Shown: positions 1 to 6,451, counted from the stretch's first letter. The stretch: 13,134 nt of DNA from WQUF01 sp031549525 (GCA_031549525.1 JAVBPQ010000120.1:1-13134); one strand, 5' to 3'. Notes: generated from the letters alone by a model not told the origin. Made by a program: numbers and translations.

Positions 1-90
1 AACACCATCTTTATAGTTAGATTCACGAAGAAGCTCTTCTCTAATCTCTTCATTTTCTTTTAATCTTTCTTCACCTAAGTCCATATTCAT
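1..90 (-). CDS. 5' end of an unidentified charged protein (partial)
   Basis: An open frame of 30 codons starts with ATG at 90 on the minus strand and runs off the left edge. Reading it as a gene is supported by an AGGAG ribosome binding site about 7 nt upstream (around 98-103) and by absence of stops. The visible peptide begins MNMDLGEERLKENEEIREEL and is dominated by Glu, Lys and Arg, with the periodicity of an amphipathic or coiled-coil helix. There is no signal peptide or membrane segment in the visible part. A second in-frame ATG at 84 would drop two residues and is less well spaced. I do not recognise the family. It is transcribed in the same direction as the padR/DUF2812 pair but about 200 nt away, so it need not be in the same operon. 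Confidence 0.5.
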   Translation of the reverse strand, partial: MNMDLGEERLKENEEIREELLRESNYKDGV

Positions 91-174
91 TTTAATAACT
101 CCTACAAATAATATTCAATATATGTATAGTGATTAAAATCAAAAAAAGACCTAAAAGAAAGGGCTGCTGCAGAG

Positions 175-214
175 CTAATTTTTAGAAGAAAAAACAAATC
201 ACTCTAAAAATAAG
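175..214. repeat. A+T-rich inverted repeat between the left-edge ORF and the DUF2812 gene
   Basis: Arms at 175-186 and 203-214 are complementary at 11 of 12 positions, separated by 16 nt. The stem is almost all A/T and neither side has a proper U-run, so it is a weak transcription terminator at best. Nearby, 279-298 is a perfect 7-bp hairpin (ATGCTTA / TAAGCAT) just beyond the stop of the DUF2812 gene, and 223-249 holds an imperfect GAGAGCGT / ACGCCCTC pairing. One of these may end the padR-DUF2812 transcript. The rest of 91-299 shows no gene. Confidence 0.35.
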
Positions 215-299
215 TAAAAATAGGAGAGCGTATCGTAAAAAACGCCCTCACTTTGCCTATATTGAGGTAGTTTTTCCAATGCTTATACTACTAAGCATA

Positions 300-908
300 T
301 CAGTACTGAGTATTTTTATAGTGTTTCCTTGCTTCCACTGCCCAGTATCCATTTACGGTAGCTAAAAATAACAGAATAATAAGTGGAATAATTCTTAAAA
401 TAACAAATGGAGTTTCAAACAAAAATGCTTTCCAAAACATTGGTCCACTCATTTCCCAAAGACCATCGCTAAAATACCAACTGCGAACGTCAAAGAATGA
501 CCAATATTTCGGAGATAATATAAAAAAGTATACAATCATCAAAGTTAGTGAACTAAAGCATTGTGATGCAAATCTTTTATATCGCTCCGATTTTGATTCT
601 CTGTCAGAAAAAATATCATCTGTTTGTGCTTTGTCTGGATTCGGCAAAAAATATTGTGAGCCAGAGTGACGAGTACCGCAAACATGTTCCCATCCTGCAT
701 CTTGAAACAGAGTTAAATATTCCTCAAATTGAGCCTTTCTAGAAAATGTGCGATAATCTATCCTGTAATTCAAAGCCTGAGGTTTTGCTTGTCTAAAGGT
801 ATACACACCAAAAGAGTTATATCTTTCAAGGCGATACCCTTTTTTCGCCATATCGTTTAAAAACTGTTCTTCTTTTTCAAAATCTGAAAAAAACTTAAAT
901 TTTTTCAT
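300..908 (-). CDS. DUF2812 domain membrane protein
   Basis: The 202-residue protein begins MKKFKFFSDFEKEEQFLNDM, the typical opening of DUF2812 proteins. The soluble N-terminal domain (about 1-110) carries the recurring pattern KKGYRL...YTF...YRIDY...YLTLFQDAGWE seen in that family. Two hydrophobic segments follow, about 116-133 and 163-188, so the C-terminal half is anchored in the membrane. The start is ATG at 908 with an AAAGGAGT site that overlaps the end of the upstream padR; the two genes are 2 nt apart and surely co-transcribed. DUF2812 genes are commonly found next to PadR regulators, and their biochemical role is unknown. By analogy with such pairs, it may be the effector that the PadR protein controls, acting in membrane or envelope stress. 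That role is inference. Confidence 0.85.
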   Translation of the reverse strand: MKKFKFFSDFEKEEQFLNDMAKKGYRLERYNSFGVYTFRQAKPQALNYRIDYRTFSRKAQFEEYLTLFQDAGWEHVCGTRHSGSQYFLPNPDKAQTDDIFSDRESKSERYKRFASQCFSSLTLMIVYFFILSPKYWSFFDVRSWYFSDGLWEMSGPMFWKAFLFETPFVILRIIPLIILLFLATVNGYWAVEARKHYKNTQY

Positions 909-910
909 TA

Positions 911-1231
911 TTAACTCCTTTCGTATATCAAACTTTCCGATATTGATATTAAGTGTTTTAACCTTTGAAATTCAAGCTTTAATACTTCTTTACCCTCTGG
1001 AGTCAAAACATAAACCCTCCTGCGTTTGTCTTCGCTGTTCACTTCATGAATTAGTTTTTGTTTCAATAGATTTTCAGTAGCACCATAAAGCGTTCCAGCT
1101 GCAATTCTTACTTTATTTTCGCTTAATTTCTCTACCTTTTGCATAATGGCATAACCGTGAGATGGTTCAATGAGAGAAAGCATAATATAAAAGGTTGTTT
1201 CTGTTAGTGGCAATAGCTTATTCAAATTCAA
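911..1231 (-). CDS. PadR-family transcriptional regulator
   Basis: The 106-residue protein is a compact PadR winged-helix repressor. The family signatures are in order: TTFYIMLSLIEPSHGYAI near the N terminus (helix 1 plus HGY), GTLYGATENLLKQKLI (about 46-61, recognition helix region) and RRRVYVLTPEGKEVL (about 70-84, wing). A short C-terminal helix would dimerise. The start is TTG at 1231: an AGGAGGGG site lies at 1237-1244, and the first in-frame ATG is well inside the conserved domain. The gene leads a two-gene unit with the DUF2812 gene and is divergent from vanR. The upstream region holds repeated TGTATA/TATACA elements over a plausible promoter, consistent with the autorepression usual for PadR proteins. 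The ligand or stress is unknown. Confidence 0.9.
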   Translation of the reverse strand: MNLNKLLPLTETTFYIMLSLIEPSHGYAIMQKVEKLSENKVRIAAGTLYGATENLLKQKLIHEVNSEDKRRRVYVLTPEGKEVLKLEFQRLKHLISISESLIYERS

Positions 1232-1244
1232 TCTTACCCCTCCT

Positions 1245-1310
1245 ATATACAGTGGAGTTGTATATCGTTTAACTGTATAGTTAAATTATATATCGTCCAA
1301 CTGTATATGT
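1245..1310 (-). promoter_or_regulatory. padR promoter and probable PadR operator (repeats)
   Basis: Two 19-bp direct copies of TATATCGT(TT/CC)AACTGTATA lie at 1261-1279 and 1289-1307, matching at 17 of 19 positions. A third half in opposite orientation (TATACAG, 1246-1252) forms an inverted repeat with CTGTATA at 1273-1279. On the minus strand, a TTGGAC -35 (1300-1295) and a TACAGT -10 (1277-1272) are 17 nt apart, and the repeats overlay both. ATACA/TGTAT-type palindromes are known targets of PadR proteins, so autoregulation is likely. Effects on the divergent vanR promoter are possible but not shown. Confidence 0.6.
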
Positions 1311-1387
1311 CAAAAGATTTTTTAAAAAAATTATTGTGTACATAGAAAAGAGATGACAAAATGAAGACTAAGTAAAGTGAAAAGTGA

Positions 1388-1437
1388 TATGATATATAAA
1401 GGAAAAATCTTAGAAAATTATTAATAATTCTTAAGGA
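1388..1437 (+). promoter_or_regulatory. vanR upstream region: -10-like element and TCTTAG/TCTTAAG repeats
   Basis: TATGAT at 1388-1393 is a good -10 without a recognisable -35, as expected of an activator-dependent promoter. TCTTAG at 1408-1413 and TCTTAAG at 1429-1435 are related half-sites whose starts are 21 nt apart, two helical turns. The same motif is repeated ahead of the carboxypeptidase gene at 3296-3313. OmpR/PhoB-class regulators bind such direct repeats, so these are candidate VanR sites. The second copy lies so close to the vanR ribosome binding site that binding there could also repress. Confidence 0.4.
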
Positions 1438-1446
1438 AAAGGAGCT

Positions 1447-2148
1447 ATGCCTGTGAGTTATAAGATACTCATTGTGGATGATGAGCGAGAAATTGCCGAT
1501 TTAGTAGAACTATATTTACAAAACGAGAACTATACAATTTTTAAATATTATACTGCAAAAGAAGCACTGGAATGCATTGATAAAATCGAGCTTGACCTTG
1601 CTATATTAGATATTATGCTTCCTGGTGAAAGTGGTCTTGCTATTTGTCAAAAGATACGAGACAAGTACACCTATCCTGTTATCATGCTGACTGCAAAGGA
1701 TGCAGAAGTGGATAAGATCACGGGCTTAACCCTTGGTGCAGACGATTATATTACAAAACCTTTCCGTCCTCTAGAATTAGTTGCCCGTGTCAAGGCGCAG
1801 TTGCGAAGATATAAAAAATATAGTGGAGGGGTGGTACAGAACGAAAATGTTATCATTCATTCTGGTCTTGTCATTGACATGAATACTCACGAATGTTATT
1901 TGAACGAAAAATCGCTGTCACTCACTCCTACAGAGTTTTCTATTCTACGCATACTCTGTGAGAATAAAGGGAATGTAGTTAGCTCAGAACAGCTTTTTCA
2001 TGAAATATGGGGTGATGAATATTTCAGCAAGAGCAATAGTACCATCACCGTTCATATCCGGCATTTGCGTGAAAAGATGAATGAAACCATTGATAATCCG
2101 AAATATATCAAAACCGTATGGGGAGTTGGTTATAAGATTGAAAAGTAA
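1447..2148 (+). CDS. vanR: VanR-type response regulator (OmpR/PhoB family)
   Basis: The 233-residue protein has an N-terminal receiver domain and a C-terminal winged helix. Receiver residues are complete: acidic pair D11-D12, phosphoacceptor D55 (LAILDIMLP), T82 and K104 in YITKPFRPLELVARVKAQLRR. That last stretch and KITGLTLGADDYITKPF are characteristic of VanR proteins of glycopeptide-resistance clusters. The DNA-binding domain (about 130-233) ends in the usual ITVHIRHLREK...IKTVWGVGYKIEK. Phosphorylated by the kinase encoded downstream, it should activate the carboxypeptidase gene and its own operon. The ATG at 1447 has GGAG only 2 nt upstream, with a better-spaced AAGGA at 1433-1437; GTG at 1453 (giving MSYKILIVDDE) is equally credible and matches the family's usual start. 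It overlaps the kinase gene, indicating translational coupling. Confidence 0.9.
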   Translation: MPVSYKILIVDDEREIADLVELYLQNENYTIFKYYTAKEALECIDKIELDLAILDIMLPGESGLAICQKIRDKYTYPVIMLTAKDAEVDKITGLTLGADDYITKPFRPLELVARVKAQLRRYKKYSGGVVQNENVIIHSGLVIDMNTHECYLNEKSLSLTPTEFSILRILCENKGNVVSSEQLFHEIWGDEYFSKSNSTITVHIRHLREKMNETIDNPKYIKTVWGVGYKIEK

Positions 2149-3274
2149 GACGAATAGAAAAGCCGATTACTCTGAAATAAAACGCAAACTTTATTCCTAT
2201 GTCTTGATTGCAATGGTAGTAGCTGTCGCATTTGTAGTGTTTTTGCGCTACTTTATACAACAGCAGAGGGTTTTAGGGGATTGGATTGTTAATTTCTTAA
2301 AAAACAGCTTTCGCTTAGAGCATCAAGATGCTATGATGATATATCAATATACTATACGAAACAATATGGTAATTCTTATATTCGTCGCAATCGCTTTTTG
2401 TTTTTTCTTTTTATGCCGTATTATACTCTCTAACTTTATGAGATATTTTGATGAAGTAAATGCTGGTATAGATTCACTTATTCAAAATGAAGGTAAACAA
2501 ATTGAACTTTCTTTAGAAATGGCTTTTATGGAACAAAAGTTAAACACATTGAAACAGACGCATGAAAAACGGGAGCAGGACGCAAAACTGGCGGAGCAGC
2601 GAAAAAATGAATTGGTTATGTATCTCGCCCATGATATTAAAACGCCACTTACTTCTATTATTGGTTATTTGAGCATGCTCGATGAAGCGCCGGATATGCC
2701 AGTTGAGCAAAAGGAAAAGTATGTGCATATCACGCTAGATAAAGCGTATCGGCTGGAGCAGCTTATTGATGAATTTTTCGAGGTTACGCGGTATAACCTT
2801 CAAACTATTACGCTGTCGAAAAAAAACATAGACCTTTACTATATGCTAGTGCAGATGACAGATGAGTTTTATCCGCAGCTTTCTGCAAATGGAAAACAGT
2901 CTATTATTCATGCCTCTGAGGATTTGATGGTATATGGCGACCCTGATAAGCTTGCACGGGTTTTTAATAATATCTTAAAAAATGCCGTAGCATATAGTGA
3001 GGATAACAGTGTTATTGACATAACGGCAGGTGTATCAGGGAATGTAGTTTCTATTGTGTTTAAAAATGTCGGAAGTATTCCTAAAGATAAGCTTGCGTCC
3101 ATATTTGAAAGATTCTACCGATTAGACGATGACCGTTCATCTGATAAAGGGGGTGCTGGTCTTGGACTTGCAATTGCGAAAGAAATAGTCATTTTACACG
3201 GTGGGCGCATTTATGCAGATAGCGATGGAAAGCAAACGTCATTTACAGTGGAGCTTCCTATTATGCCAGAGTAG
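2138..3274 (+). CDS. vanS: VanS-type sensor histidine kinase
   Basis: From a TTG at 2138 the protein has 378 residues. Two membrane segments (about 19-40 and 76-97) enclose an extracytoplasmic loop of only about 35 residues. A linker and coiled coil lead to the dimerisation domain, with H165 in AHDIKTPLTSIIGYLSML. The ATPase domain has N282 (NNILKNAVAYS), a G1 box reduced to KNVGSIPKDKL as in VanS proteins, the F box FERFYRLD, and G2 GGAGLGLAIAKEIV. Partner is the upstream VanR-like regulator, and the genes overlap by 11 nt with this start. An open frame with an ATG at 2081 adds 19 residues read from inside vanR. I prefer TTG 2138 because of GGGGAG at 2120-2125 and the VanS-like start (KSKTNRKADYSE). 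The small loop argues against large-ligand binding and fits indirect sensing of wall damage, which is inference. Confidence 0.87.
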   Translation: MKSKTNRKADYSEIKRKLYSYVLIAMVVAVAFVVFLRYFIQQQRVLGDWIVNFLKNSFRLEHQDAMMIYQYTIRNNMVILIFVAIAFCFFFLCRIILSNFMRYFDEVNAGIDSLIQNEGKQIELSLEMAFMEQKLNTLKQTHEKREQDAKLAEQRKNELVMYLAHDIKTPLTSIIGYLSMLDEAPDMPVEQKEKYVHITLDKAYRLEQLIDEFFEVTRYNLQTITLSKKNIDLYYMLVQMTDEFYPQLSANGKQSIIHASEDLMVYGDPDKLARVFNNILKNAVAYSEDNSVIDITAGVSGNVVSIVFKNVGSIPKDKLASIFERFYRLDDDRSSDKGGAGLGLAIAKEIVILHGGRIYADSDGKQTSFTVELPIMPE

Positions 3275-3294
3275 ACTAAGGTTATCTCTATTTT

Positions 3295-3331
3295 TTCTTA
3301 GGAAATTCTTAAGAAAGTATCAACTTAATAT
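3295..3331 (+). promoter_or_regulatory. candidate VanR-binding repeats and -10 ahead of the carboxypeptidase gene
   Basis: TTCTTAGGAA (3295-3304) and the perfect palindrome TTCTTAAGAA (3306-3315) are tandem copies 11 nt apart, one helical turn. TAATAT at 3326-3331 would be the -10; the second repeat then covers the -35 position, a common layout for OmpR-class activation. The motif matches the pair before vanR. No consensus -35 is present. Binding by VanR is inferred, not seen. Confidence 0.45.
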
Positions 3332-3339
3332 TAAAAAAT

Positions 3340-3388
3340 AGCTCGTTCTTTTTTGGTAGACTTAATACTATAGGAACGAGCTTTTTTA
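3340..3388. terminator. intrinsic terminator between vanS and the carboxypeptidase gene
   Basis: AGCTCGTTC (3340-3348) pairs perfectly over 9 bp with GAACGAGCT (3374-3382), followed by a T-run reading TTTTTTATT. An A-run just before the stem makes it functional in both orientations. The loop is 25 nt, longer than usual. It should end the vanRS transcript. If transcription also begins at the candidate promoter just upstream, the hairpin would be the first thing transcribed and could act as an attenuator for the downstream gene. Confidence 0.75.
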
Positions 3389-3418
3389 TTCAAATCAACA
3401 CGAAAGGAAAGAAAGTCT

Positions 3419-4417
3419 ATGCGGCAACAACAAACAAAAAATTCAAGCAACACTTACAGTGCAAGGGAAAGAATAAGAATAAGAAAAAGACAGCATTCCC
3501 TTGCCCCTGTAATAACAATATTATTATGTGTTCTCATAGGGGTTTTCTATAATAAAGTTGTTCTCAAATTTAATCGACGAATGACCCCAACTAACAAAAT
3601 TTCCACAACAAATAAGAGTGCGCCAAACTTGTATATCAACAGCACAAATGCTATCCTTGTGGATTTTGAAAATGGAACAATCTTGTTTGATAAGAATGGG
3701 GCTGCAAAAATGTACCCTGCTTCTATGACAAAAATAATGACAGCTATTGTTGCGCTTGAACATATCAAAGACCTTAACGAGAAAGTATTTTTAGATGAGT
3801 CGATATTTTGGTCTATCTATAACGCAGATGCAGTAACGGCAGGATTTGTACAAGGTGAATATGTACGTGCCATTGATTTAATATATGGGTTACTCCTACC
3901 TTCTGGTGCTGAGTGCGCCATCGGATTAGCTGAATATGTATCAGGTTCTGAAAGTAATTTTGCGGATCTGATGAATGATAAAGCACAGGAGCTTGGAATG
4001 AGTGGCACACATTTTATTAATGCCACTGGCTTGCATGAAGAGGGTCACTACTCTACAGCAAAGGATATATCCGTGCTGCTTGCATATGCACTTAAAAATG
4101 ATACTTTTTACGAGGTCTTTACAAGTGCCAGTCATTCAAGCCAGCCTACTAACCTACACAATGATGGAATAACTTATTACAGCACTTTGTTTTCAAATAT
4201 GTCCAGTGGATATTTTCATGGTGGCTCTATCCTTGGAGGCAAAACAGGCTATACTGAGGAAGCAGGGCAATGCCTTGCAAGCCTTGCAAAGAAAGAAGGA
4301 AGGTGTTATATCCTTGTGACCTGCGGAGCGCAAGGAGCACCAAAGAATAGAAAAACACAAAATTTGCATATTGATGATGCTATTACAATTTACACCGCAA
4401 TAGCATCAATAGATTAA
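3419..4417 (+). CDS. Membrane-anchored serine D-Ala-D-Ala carboxypeptidase, PBP type (VanY(D)/DacA-like)
   Basis: The 332-residue protein has a basic cytoplasmic N terminus (1-27), one signal-anchor helix (about 29-48) and a Ser/Thr/Asn-rich linker, then a class C low-molecular-mass PBP domain. Catalytic motifs are S102-M-T-K105, S162-G-A in place of the usual S-x-N, and K275-T-G277. GTHFINATGLHEEGHYSTAKD (about 196-216) is typical of D-Ala-D-Ala carboxypeptidases. It would remove the terminal D-Ala from muropeptide stems outside the membrane. The substituted SxN motif resembles that in some VanY(D)-like enzymes, which are PBP-related and penicillin-sensitive, unlike zinc VanY. RBS is GAAAGGAAAG. 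It follows the VanRS-like genes behind a terminator and candidate VanR boxes and sits directly before vanZ. It lacks the long C-terminal domain of housekeeping DacA, which supports a regulated accessory role. Confidence 0.85.
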   Translation: MRQQQTKNSSNTYSARERIRIRKRQHSLAPVITILLCVLIGVFYNKVVLKFNRRMTPTNKISTTNKSAPNLYINSTNAILVDFENGTILFDKNGAAKMYPASMTKIMTAIVALEHIKDLNEKVFLDESIFWSIYNADAVTAGFVQGEYVRAIDLIYGLLLPSGAECAIGLAEYVSGSESNFADLMNDKAQELGMSGTHFINATGLHEEGHYSTAKDISVLLAYALKNDTFYEVFTSASHSSQPTNLHNDGITYYSTLFSNMSSGYFHGGSILGGKTGYTEEAGQCLASLAKKEGRCYILVTCGAQGAPKNRKTQNLHIDDAITIYTAIASID

Positions 4418-4436
4418 AATGATGAGGAGAAGCTGT

Positions 4437-4991
4437 ATGTCAAAAATTTATTCTTACTTAAAGCAAATTTTATTATATTTGGTTTTAATTGTATATATTT
4501 TTTTACTAGCTAAGATATTGCTATTCAAATATGTTTCGCCATTTGAACTTTTTAGTGTAGAAAGAATTGCAACTAGAACTTATAATTTAATTCCCTTCAA
4601 ATCAATATATGAATATCTTTTTAGCACTCATTTAGCTATTATATTTGCTTTAACGAATGTTGTTGGTAATATTATTATATTTATACCCTTAGGCATGTAT
4701 TTGCAAGTATTTAAAAGAAATAAAAAGATTTTCGATTGCATCACTTTAATATGTGTAATTAGTTTATGTGTTGAAGTTACACAGTATATCTTGGGAATTG
4801 GTGCTTTTGATATAGACGATATTATTTTAAATACAATGGGAGGATTGCTTGGTATATTTATTTATAAAATTATATATTTAGTGCTGAAAGAGGAAAACAA
4901 GACTAGAGAAGCAATTACCTTTTTTTTCTGTACAATTGGCGTGTGTTGCCTTGTTCTTATTAAATTATCAGGATTGAGAATTAGAATTTAA
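4437..4991 (+). CDS. vanZ: VanZ-family membrane protein
   Basis: The 184-residue protein has about four to five membrane helices (roughly 9-30, 65-90, 100-120, 133-150 and 160-176). VanZ-family marks are NLIPFKSI (50-57), NVVGNIIIFIPLG (74-86), E113-V-T-Q and FDIDDIILNTMGGLLG (124-139). VanZ of the VanA element gives low-level teicoplanin resistance by an unresolved mechanism; homologues are widespread and often unlinked to resistance. The ATG at 4437 is chosen because GAGGAG lies 9 nt upstream. An earlier ATG at 4419, one base after the preceding stop, lacks a proper site. The short gap implies co-transcription with the carboxypeptidase and shared VanRS-like control. Codon use is clearly more A+T-rich than the genes before it, so it may have a different history. 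Confidence 0.88.
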   Translation: MSKIYSYLKQILLYLVLIVYIFLLAKILLFKYVSPFELFSVERIATRTYNLIPFKSIYEYLFSTHLAIIFALTNVVGNIIIFIPLGMYLQVFKRNKKIFDCITLICVISLCVEVTQYILGIGAFDIDDIILNTMGGLLGIFIYKIIYLVLKEENKTREAITFFFCTIGVCCLVLIKLSGLRIRI

Positions 4992-4994
4992 TTA

Positions 4995-5036
4995 AAAAAG
5001 AGAAGTAAATCAAGATTGATTTATTTCTCTATTTTT
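4995..5036. terminator. bidirectional terminator between vanZ and the MFS gene
   Basis: Positions 4999-5030 form a 14-bp hairpin (AGAGAAGTAAATCA with its complement, one G-U pair, 4-nt loop). An A-run precedes it and ATTTTTC follows, so both convergent transcripts get a U-tract. The stop codon of the MFS gene (5031-5029) lies in the stem base. Convergent genes and a symmetrical hairpin make this the clearest terminator in the window. Confidence 0.85.
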
Positions 5037-6243
5037 CGTTATGATTAATTGTAGGAATTTTGATTTTTGTGGATAAGAAGAAATTCAAAATAGCGATACC
5101 TGCTGCAACTGCAAACACAGCCTGATAACTGCCTGTAGCTGTCCAAAGAAGACCACCTAAAATTGGAATAGACATAGCTACAATATGGTCTATGCTGAGG
5201 CCAGCAGAAAGTGTTGGTGTTACATCTTCAGGGTTTACTGATATCTTTCTAACATATGTAGAACGCGCCATTTCCACTACACTCATTGAACTGTCAATCA
5301 CATAGCAAGCACACATAATAAAAACAGCCACGCCTTTTGAAAAAAGATTAGATGAAAACATGTAACCAAAGCAAATTACAAACATCAGTGCAGCTTCACA
5401 AGAAAGTACGAACCGCTCTCCAAGTTTATCAATAGCCTTACCCACTAAGGTCCTGGTAGCTATACTAATAATTGCAATTATAAATCCTAACATTGAAAAC
5501 CAAATTGGACCTAAATTAAAGATTGTAATTAAAACCCAAGGAGCAAATGTTAAAAAAACTTGTTTACGCCCACCATTTGTCATGCTTAATATGTAATATA
5601 ATGTATACCGTTTGTGCAGAAAGAATCTAACTTTTTTCTTCTCAGCTTTTGGTTTGTCCATTTTAAGAAGAATAATTGCTGCAAACATATAGAAAACTGC
5701 TGCAATAATAAATGCAACATCATAACTCATATGAAAAAGCCAGAAACCCAAACCAACTACAGCGTATCCAAATAATGTTGCAAACAAACCATATGCACTG
5801 TAAAGTCCCAGACGCTTTCCATATTCTTTAGGGTCAGACAAACTCATGCCAATACTTGGTATTAGTGGCATAACAATATGCTGACCGTAGCTATACACTA
5901 CAAGCCAAAGAATCATGAAACCAAATGTAGGTGCCAGTAAACCCATGCCAACAAGCCCAAGAGATGCAGCGATCATGCCAAATGCAGCTAACCTGATATC
6001 TCCTAAAAATGCAATAAAACTAAGCACAAGCATGATTGTTGCACCAGGGAGTTCTCTGGGAAATTCAACCATGCCACGCTGTGCTTCAGTAAGATGATAT
6101 ACTCCGCTTAAATAGTTGGCAAATATAGGAGTATATATACCAGATGCTACGCCAGTGAATGTGCTAACAAGTAACAAAAGCTTAAAATCCCTATCAATTT
6201 TAAGGCGACTCTTGATATCTAATGTGATAGATCGAATATTCAT
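5029..6243 (-). CDS. MFS transporter of unknown substrate
   Basis: The protein has 404 residues from ATG at 6243, the usual size for a 12-helix major facilitator. Helices fill about 20-190 and 213-393, split by a basic cytoplasmic loop (KMDKPKAEKKKVRFFLHKR, about 194-212). A GDIR sequence after helix 2 (81-84) and GKAIDKLGER (268-277) in the second half are the motif A-like loops. GLYSAYGLFATLFGYAVVG (146-164) resembles motif C. Start choice: TTGGAGA lies 5-10 nt before ATG 6243, and the possible upstream TTG at 6255 would use that same sequence. The substrate cannot be told; drug or metabolite efflux is possible. The gene is divergent from the tetR-ABC operon with 208 nt between starts, so joint control by the TetR protein is possible but unproven. 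Confidence 0.85.
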   Translation of the reverse strand: MNIRSITLDIKSRLKIDRDFKLLLLVSTFTGVASGIYTPIFANYLSGVYHLTEAQRGMVEFPRELPGATIMLVLSFIAFLGDIRLAAFGMIAASLGLVGMGLLAPTFGFMILWLVVYSYGQHIVMPLIPSIGMSLSDPKEYGKRLGLYSAYGLFATLFGYAVVGLGFWLFHMSYDVAFIIAAVFYMFAAIILLKMDKPKAEKKKVRFFLHKRYTLYYILSMTNGGRKQVFLTFAPWVLITIFNLGPIWFSMLGFIIAIISIATRTLVGKAIDKLGERFVLSCEAALMFVICFGYMFSSNLFSKGVAVFIMCACYVIDSSMSVVEMARSTYVRKISVNPEDVTPTLSAGLSIDHIVAMSIPILGGLLWTATGSYQAVFAVAAGIAILNFFLSTKIKIPTINHNEK

Positions 6244-6306
6244 AATGATCTCCAATATAATTTATTAGTAAAAGGATTTAATTATACATACCTTTTAAAT
6301 TATATC

Positions 6307-6335
6307 ATATTAAAGCAAATAAGTATTGCTGTAAA
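6307..6335 (-). promoter_or_regulatory. candidate promoter of the MFS gene
   Basis: On the minus strand TTTACA (6335-6330) and TAATAT (6312-6307) are separated by 17 nt. Two other TATAAT sequences (6304-6299 and 6286-6281) lack matching -35 elements. The region is so A+T-rich that -10 matches are expected by chance, so only the paired element has weight. The TetR-type operator at 6394-6410 is about 60 nt further upstream. Confidence 0.4.
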
Positions 6336-6362
6336 ACAATCTAAATTTTAAGATTGCATCTA

Positions 6363-6410
6363 TTGACATCCAAATTTTGAATTGATATTATTATGACTGA
6401 ACGTCAGTCA
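6363..6410 (+). promoter_or_regulatory. tetR-ABC operon promoter with TetR-type operator
   Basis: A perfect -35 TTGACA (6363-6368) and TATTAT -10 (6386-6391) are 17 nt apart. Directly after the -10, TGACTGAACGTCAGTCA (6394-6410) is a perfect 6-bp inverted repeat around a 5-bp centre. The TGACTGA...TCAGTCA pattern is the classical operator type of many TetR/AcrR-family repressors. It covers the expected transcription start, so binding would block initiation. The regulator encoded immediately downstream is the obvious ligand-responsive repressor. Confidence 0.8.
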
Positions 6411-6451
6411 ATGAAGATTTTCTAAATAGAAAATTTAATAAAGGTGATTTT

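Noticed and set aside
124..140. GTATAGTGATTAAAATC near the left end resembles GTGTAGTGATTAAAAATC at about 13040-13057, a possible pair of element ends.
   Set aside because: The two copies differ by substitution and an indel, are mostly A/T, and have no shared flanks. The right copy is part of the structured RNA candidate. Chance is the simpler explanation.
2540..2728. Minus-strand open frames of 60-80 codons inside vanS, the carboxypeptidase gene and the permease gene.
   Set aside because: They lie antisense to well-supported coding sequence, have no suitable ribosome binding site and show no recognisable domain.
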